64,000 bases of DNA from Caldifarciminota bacterium UBA6260 (GTDB lineage: Bacteria; Hydrothermota; 32-111), in the NCBI GenBank assembly GCA_002441125.1, contig DJVI01000018.1, positions 1 to 64,000 of the forward strand. The letters run 5' to 3'. This document shows, piece after piece, positions 61,549 through 64,000 of the stretch. The notes beneath the pieces were generated by a model. That model was not told the DNA's origin. It did not search any database and saw nothing but the letters and a program-made list of their open reading frames with translations. The translations under genes were made by a program, and so were the position numbers. Each line of letters starts with the position of its first letter. Position 1 is the stretch's first letter.

Positions 61549-62349
61549 ATGAAATCAAAAAAAGAGATCGAACTTGAAAAGACGATACTTTCAAAACTTG
61601 ATGGAAAATCTCTCGAAACCGCAAGGATGATTTTTCAAGATAAAGAGGTCGAGTTTTTGATGAACTATTCAAACAATGTATCTATAAAAAGGCTGGGATT
61701 CAACGATCATGGGCCCGTACATATGAAAAGAGCATGCCTTAACTCACTTATCATGTTTGAACTTTTACATCAAGCAGGTGTAAAATTCAATCTTGAAAAC
61801 GAAGGTGTCGGAACCGTTGAGGATAGCAAAGTTGCAGTAATAATAGCATCCCTTTTACATGATATTGGAATGAGTGTCACAAGAGAAAACCATGAGATCT
61901 TTTCTTCACTTTTTGGAATAAAAATTATCGAAAGAATACTCGAAAAGGTATACACAAACGAGTTTGAAAAACAGATAATTTTAAGATCAATGGTTGTTGA
62001 AGGTATAATCGGACATATGGCAACGAAAAGTATCAATTCACTTGAAGCGGGACTTGTCTTGATCGGTGATGGATGTGATATGGAAAAAGGAAGAGCAAGA
62101 ATAACATCTATGATCCAGAGGAAACCGCGAGTTGGAGATATACACAAATATTCCGCTTCAGCGATACAGAAAGTCAATATAGAAAAAGGTATAACAAAAC
62201 CAATAAAGATAACTGTTCTTATGAGAGAATCTGTTGGATTCTTCCAGATCGAGGAGATTCTCTTCCCAAAAATAAGTTCAAGTCCAGTTAAACCTTACAT
62301 TGAACTTTTTGCAGGTGTTCTGGGAGAAGAACTTTTACAGTATTTATAA
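61549..62349 (+). CDS. HD-domain phosphohydrolase-like protein
   Basis: 266 residues, AGGTG upstream. Metal motif: H-x-x-x-H (DHGPVHMKRA, about 55-59), HD in ASLLHDIGMSVTRENHE (about 101-109). GHMATKSINSLEAGLVLIGDGCDMEKGR supplies a late Asp. It resembles HD hydrolases of unknown substrate (nucleotide phosphatase or phosphodiesterase). It forms an operon with trhA. Confidence 0.75.
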   Translation: MKSKKEIELEKTILSKLDGKSLETARMIFQDKEVEFLMNYSNNVSIKRLGFNDHGPVHMKRACLNSLIMFELLHQAGVKFNLENEGVGTVEDSKVAVIIASLLHDIGMSVTRENHEIFSSLFGIKIIERILEKVYTNEFEKQIILRSMVVEGIIGHMATKSINSLEAGLVLIGDGCDMEKGRARITSMIQRKPRVGDIHKYSASAIQKVNIEKGITKPIKITVLMRESVGFFQIEEILFPKISSSPVKPYIELFAGVLGEELLQYL

Positions 62350-62351
62350 TA

Positions 62352-62379
62352 TTGACAATTGAAAATAAAAAGTTAAATT
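62352..62379 (+). promoter_or_regulatory. Promoter of the GNAT gene (predicted leaderless)
   Basis: TTGACA (62352-62357), 16-bp spacer, TAAATT (62374-62379), 6 nt before the ATG at 62386. It lies immediately after the HD-domain gene, so it starts a separate transcript. Confidence 0.6.
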
Positions 62380-62385
62380 ATTCTT

Positions 62386-63135
62386 ATGGAAGTAAAGATT
62401 ACAAGATTAAGTAAAGAAAATCTCGGACTTGCATACTCATGCACAAAAGAGATAAACCTGTGGGGTTCTTCCCATCACCAGAAGAGTGTTGATTTCCTTT
62501 TGAAAAATCTTGATTATAAAATATATGCTTACGGGATCACTCTTGACGGTACTCCCGCAGGACATGTTATTCTTTTCGATACAAAACAGCCATTATCTTT
62601 TATTGAAAGTAAAGATGGAGTTTTCTTAAACTGTATTTACATTTTAAACGATTACAGAAACCAGATGCTTGGATCGATGATACTAAAACATATTGAAAAA
62701 GAGATCAAAGAAAGCGGTAAAAAAATAATTTTCACACACTCGATCGGTGAAAATGAATGGATGAGTAAAAATTTCTTTATAAACAATGGATTCGTTGAAG
62801 CACCTTCAGATGATGACCTTGTAAAGATATTATACAAATCGTTTGATAAAGAGGTAAGTTTTAGAATTGTTTCAGATGAAAGGAATAGAATACAGACAAA
62901 AACGAATCAACTTCTGATCATATACAATCCTCTATGTCCACTCGAAAACGCTAAATATGAAAATTTAAAAGAGATTGTAAAAAAAGAATTTCAGGAGATC
63001 GAAATCGAAGAAGTTCATTCAACTGATAAAATGAATTTCTCTGGAGTTTTCTTTAACAACATTCCTCTTCTTTATAACAAAAATAAAGAAAAAGAGATAA
63101 TTGAAATAATCAGATCCCTGATTGTAAAAGTTTAA
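62386..63135 (+). CDS. GNAT acetyltransferase fused to a C-terminal domain
   Basis: 249 residues. GNAT fold in 1-150: VFLNCIYILNDYRNQMLGSMILKHIEKE carries the acetyl-CoA pyrophosphate loop (Y-R-N-Q-M-L-G), and FINNGFVEAP follows. Residues ~160-249 form a separate alpha/beta domain (NQLLIIYNPLCPLENAKYENLKEIV) with a Cys, resembling the thioredoxin-like half of YoaP-type acetyltransferases. The substrate is unknown. Confidence 0.7.
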   Translation: MEVKITRLSKENLGLAYSCTKEINLWGSSHHQKSVDFLLKNLDYKIYAYGITLDGTPAGHVILFDTKQPLSFIESKDGVFLNCIYILNDYRNQMLGSMILKHIEKEIKESGKKIIFTHSIGENEWMSKNFFINNGFVEAPSDDDLVKILYKSFDKEVSFRIVSDERNRIQTKTNQLLIIYNPLCPLENAKYENLKEIVKKEFQEIEIEEVHSTDKMNFSGVFFNNIPLLYNKNKEKEIIEIIRSLIVKV

Positions 63136-64000
63136 ACAAGAATTTTTTCAAGAATTAAATTCAAAATAAGAAAACCTTTATCAGTACAGGAAATTTTTTT
63201 ATTTTCAATTTTCAAATAACCTTCGTTTAAGAAATGATCAAGTTCTTTTCTGTTCACAAGATTTAAAAATTTTTCATCATAATCGAGTCCATCACTTTTT
63301 CTGAGCCCAAGCATCAGGTATTCAACATTTCTTTTATTCTCATCTATTATCTCTTTTTGAATATCGTTTTTATAATCTTTGATGTAAATTTTTATATCGT
63401 CAGAATTTTTTATTCTTTCAACTCCGTTGTACGATGCTGCTGAAACTCCATATCCTATATAAACTGATGAAAGATCCCAATAGGAAAGATTGTGCAAAGA
63501 TCTGAACCCTTCTTTTGAAAAATTTGAAACCTCATACCTTTTAAAACCAAAATTTTTTAATTGGTTCAATAAAAAATAATATTCTTCTTCAATATCATCG
63601 TTTTCGAGTTCAGAACCAAAAAGTTTTGAGCCCTTTTCAAGAGTTAGTATGTATGCTGAGATATGTTTAACCGGGAAATTTTTTATTGGTGAAATGTCTA
63701 ATTTATGACCTTTTATTCCATAGATAAAATCAACAGACAGATTATCATTTTCGTTGAACAACGAAAGAACTTTAAATATTTTTTCAACACCTGCCAATCG
63801 CCCAAGTAGTTTTAAAACTTTATCGTCGAACGACTGAATACCAAGAGAGAACCTGTTGAATCCAAGTTCTTTATAAAATTGAATCTTCTCTTCTGTTGTT
63901 GATTCAGGATTCATTTCGATTGTGATCTCTTTTAAATTTTGAAAGTCATAGTTATCTTTTAAAACATCAAAAATCTTTTTTATGTGTTCGACATCAACCG
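63132..64000 (-). CDS. hemW: HemW-like radical-SAM haem chaperone, C-terminal part (5' end off window)
   Basis: The frame continues upstream of the internal Met at 63914 to the window edge (VDVEHIKKIFDVLKDN, KEITIEMNPEST), so the radical-SAM Cys motif is outside. GFNRFSLGIQSFDDKVLKLLGR, HISAYILTLEKGSKL, RYEVSNFSKEGFRSLHNLSYW and the C-terminal HemW domain (LGLRKSDGLDYDEKF) identify HemW, formerly called oxygen-independent coproporphyrinogen oxidase. It converges on, and overlaps by 4 bp, the GNAT gene. Confidence 0.85.
   Translation of the reverse strand, partial: VDVEHIKKIFDVLKDNYDFQNLKEITIEMNPESTTEEKIQFYKELGFNRFSLGIQSFDDKVLKLLGRLAGVEKIFKVLSLFNENDNLSVDFIYGIKGHKLDISPIKNFPVKHISAYILTLEKGSKLFGSELENDDIEEEYYFLLNQLKNFGFKRYEVSNFSKEGFRSLHNLSYWDLSSVYIGYGVSAASYNGVERIKNSDDIKIYIKDYKNDIQKEIIDENKRNVEYLMLGLRKSDGLDYDEKFLNLVNRKELDHFLNEGYLKIENKKISCTDKGFLILNLILEKILV

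Overview
The window is about 64 kb of an AT-rich bacterial chromosome with dense, overlapping operons. Several large exported proteins carry a type IX secretion (T9SS/Por) C-terminal sorting domain. Beside them sit a gingipain-like C25 peptidase, an LVIVD-repeat protein and an LolA-like lipoprotein chaperone. Together these point to a diderm of the FCB group or a related candidate phylum (WOR-3/Stahlbacteria-like). That placement is inferred; the window contains no rRNA. Many starts without a Shine-Dalgarno sequence have a TTGACA-16/17-TATAAT-like promoter ending only 6-8 nt before the ATG, so leaderless transcription looks common in this host.

Layout. 1-9.6 kb: the end of a flavin-dependent NMO/FabK-type gene, a PEGA lipoprotein, then probable DNA-conflict genes: an HNH protein with a DUF1917-like partner, a TPR/cold-shock protein coupled to a NERD-nuclease/SF1-helicase, and a three-part McrA-like nuclease. 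9.6-21.8 kb: an integron-like cassette array, with all genes on the minus strand. Seven attC-like palindromes (RYYYAAC...GTTRRRY cores) separate cassettes for an MvaI/BcnI-type restriction-modification (RM) pair, a DUF3796 membrane protein, a GIY-YIG + DUF6884-like pair, a BsaWI-type RM system with two methyltransferases, a DUF6884 + Fe-S DNA-glycosylase-like pair, a PD-(D/E)XK protein and a third RM pair. A tyrosine recombinase lies inside the array, in cassette orientation and with its own promoter. It lacks the IntI-specific insertion. A second recombinase copy is reduced to a 51-codon microgene, and a third seems reduced to its promoter. Two further palindromes at the recombinase 3' ends may be attI-like. 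The array ends beside tRNA-Asn. This is the most unusual system in the window.

21.9-51 kb is mostly chromosomal core: a heterodimeric ABC exporter, a sirtuin, a nitrilase-family amidase and a thioesterase, a large zinc-metalloprotease/propeller/barrel protein, two MFS transporters, a C25 peptidase, an ECF sigma/anti-sigma pair with Spy-like periplasmic proteins, glutamine synthetase, and a long overlapping operon (aminotransferase, obg, dprA, scpB, pseudouridine synthase, Na/Pi cotransporter, RmlC-like, UDP-glucose dehydrogenase). 51-59.4 kb holds three large T9SS cargo proteins. One is frameshifted at a G10 homopolymer in its signal peptide, a phase-variation candidate. 59.5-64 kb carries a solute symporter, a TrhA/hemolysin III protein, an HD hydrolase, a GNAT acetyltransferase and the 3' part of hemW. 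tRNAs: Asn(GTT), Ser(GCT) and a CAT tRNA, probably Ile2.
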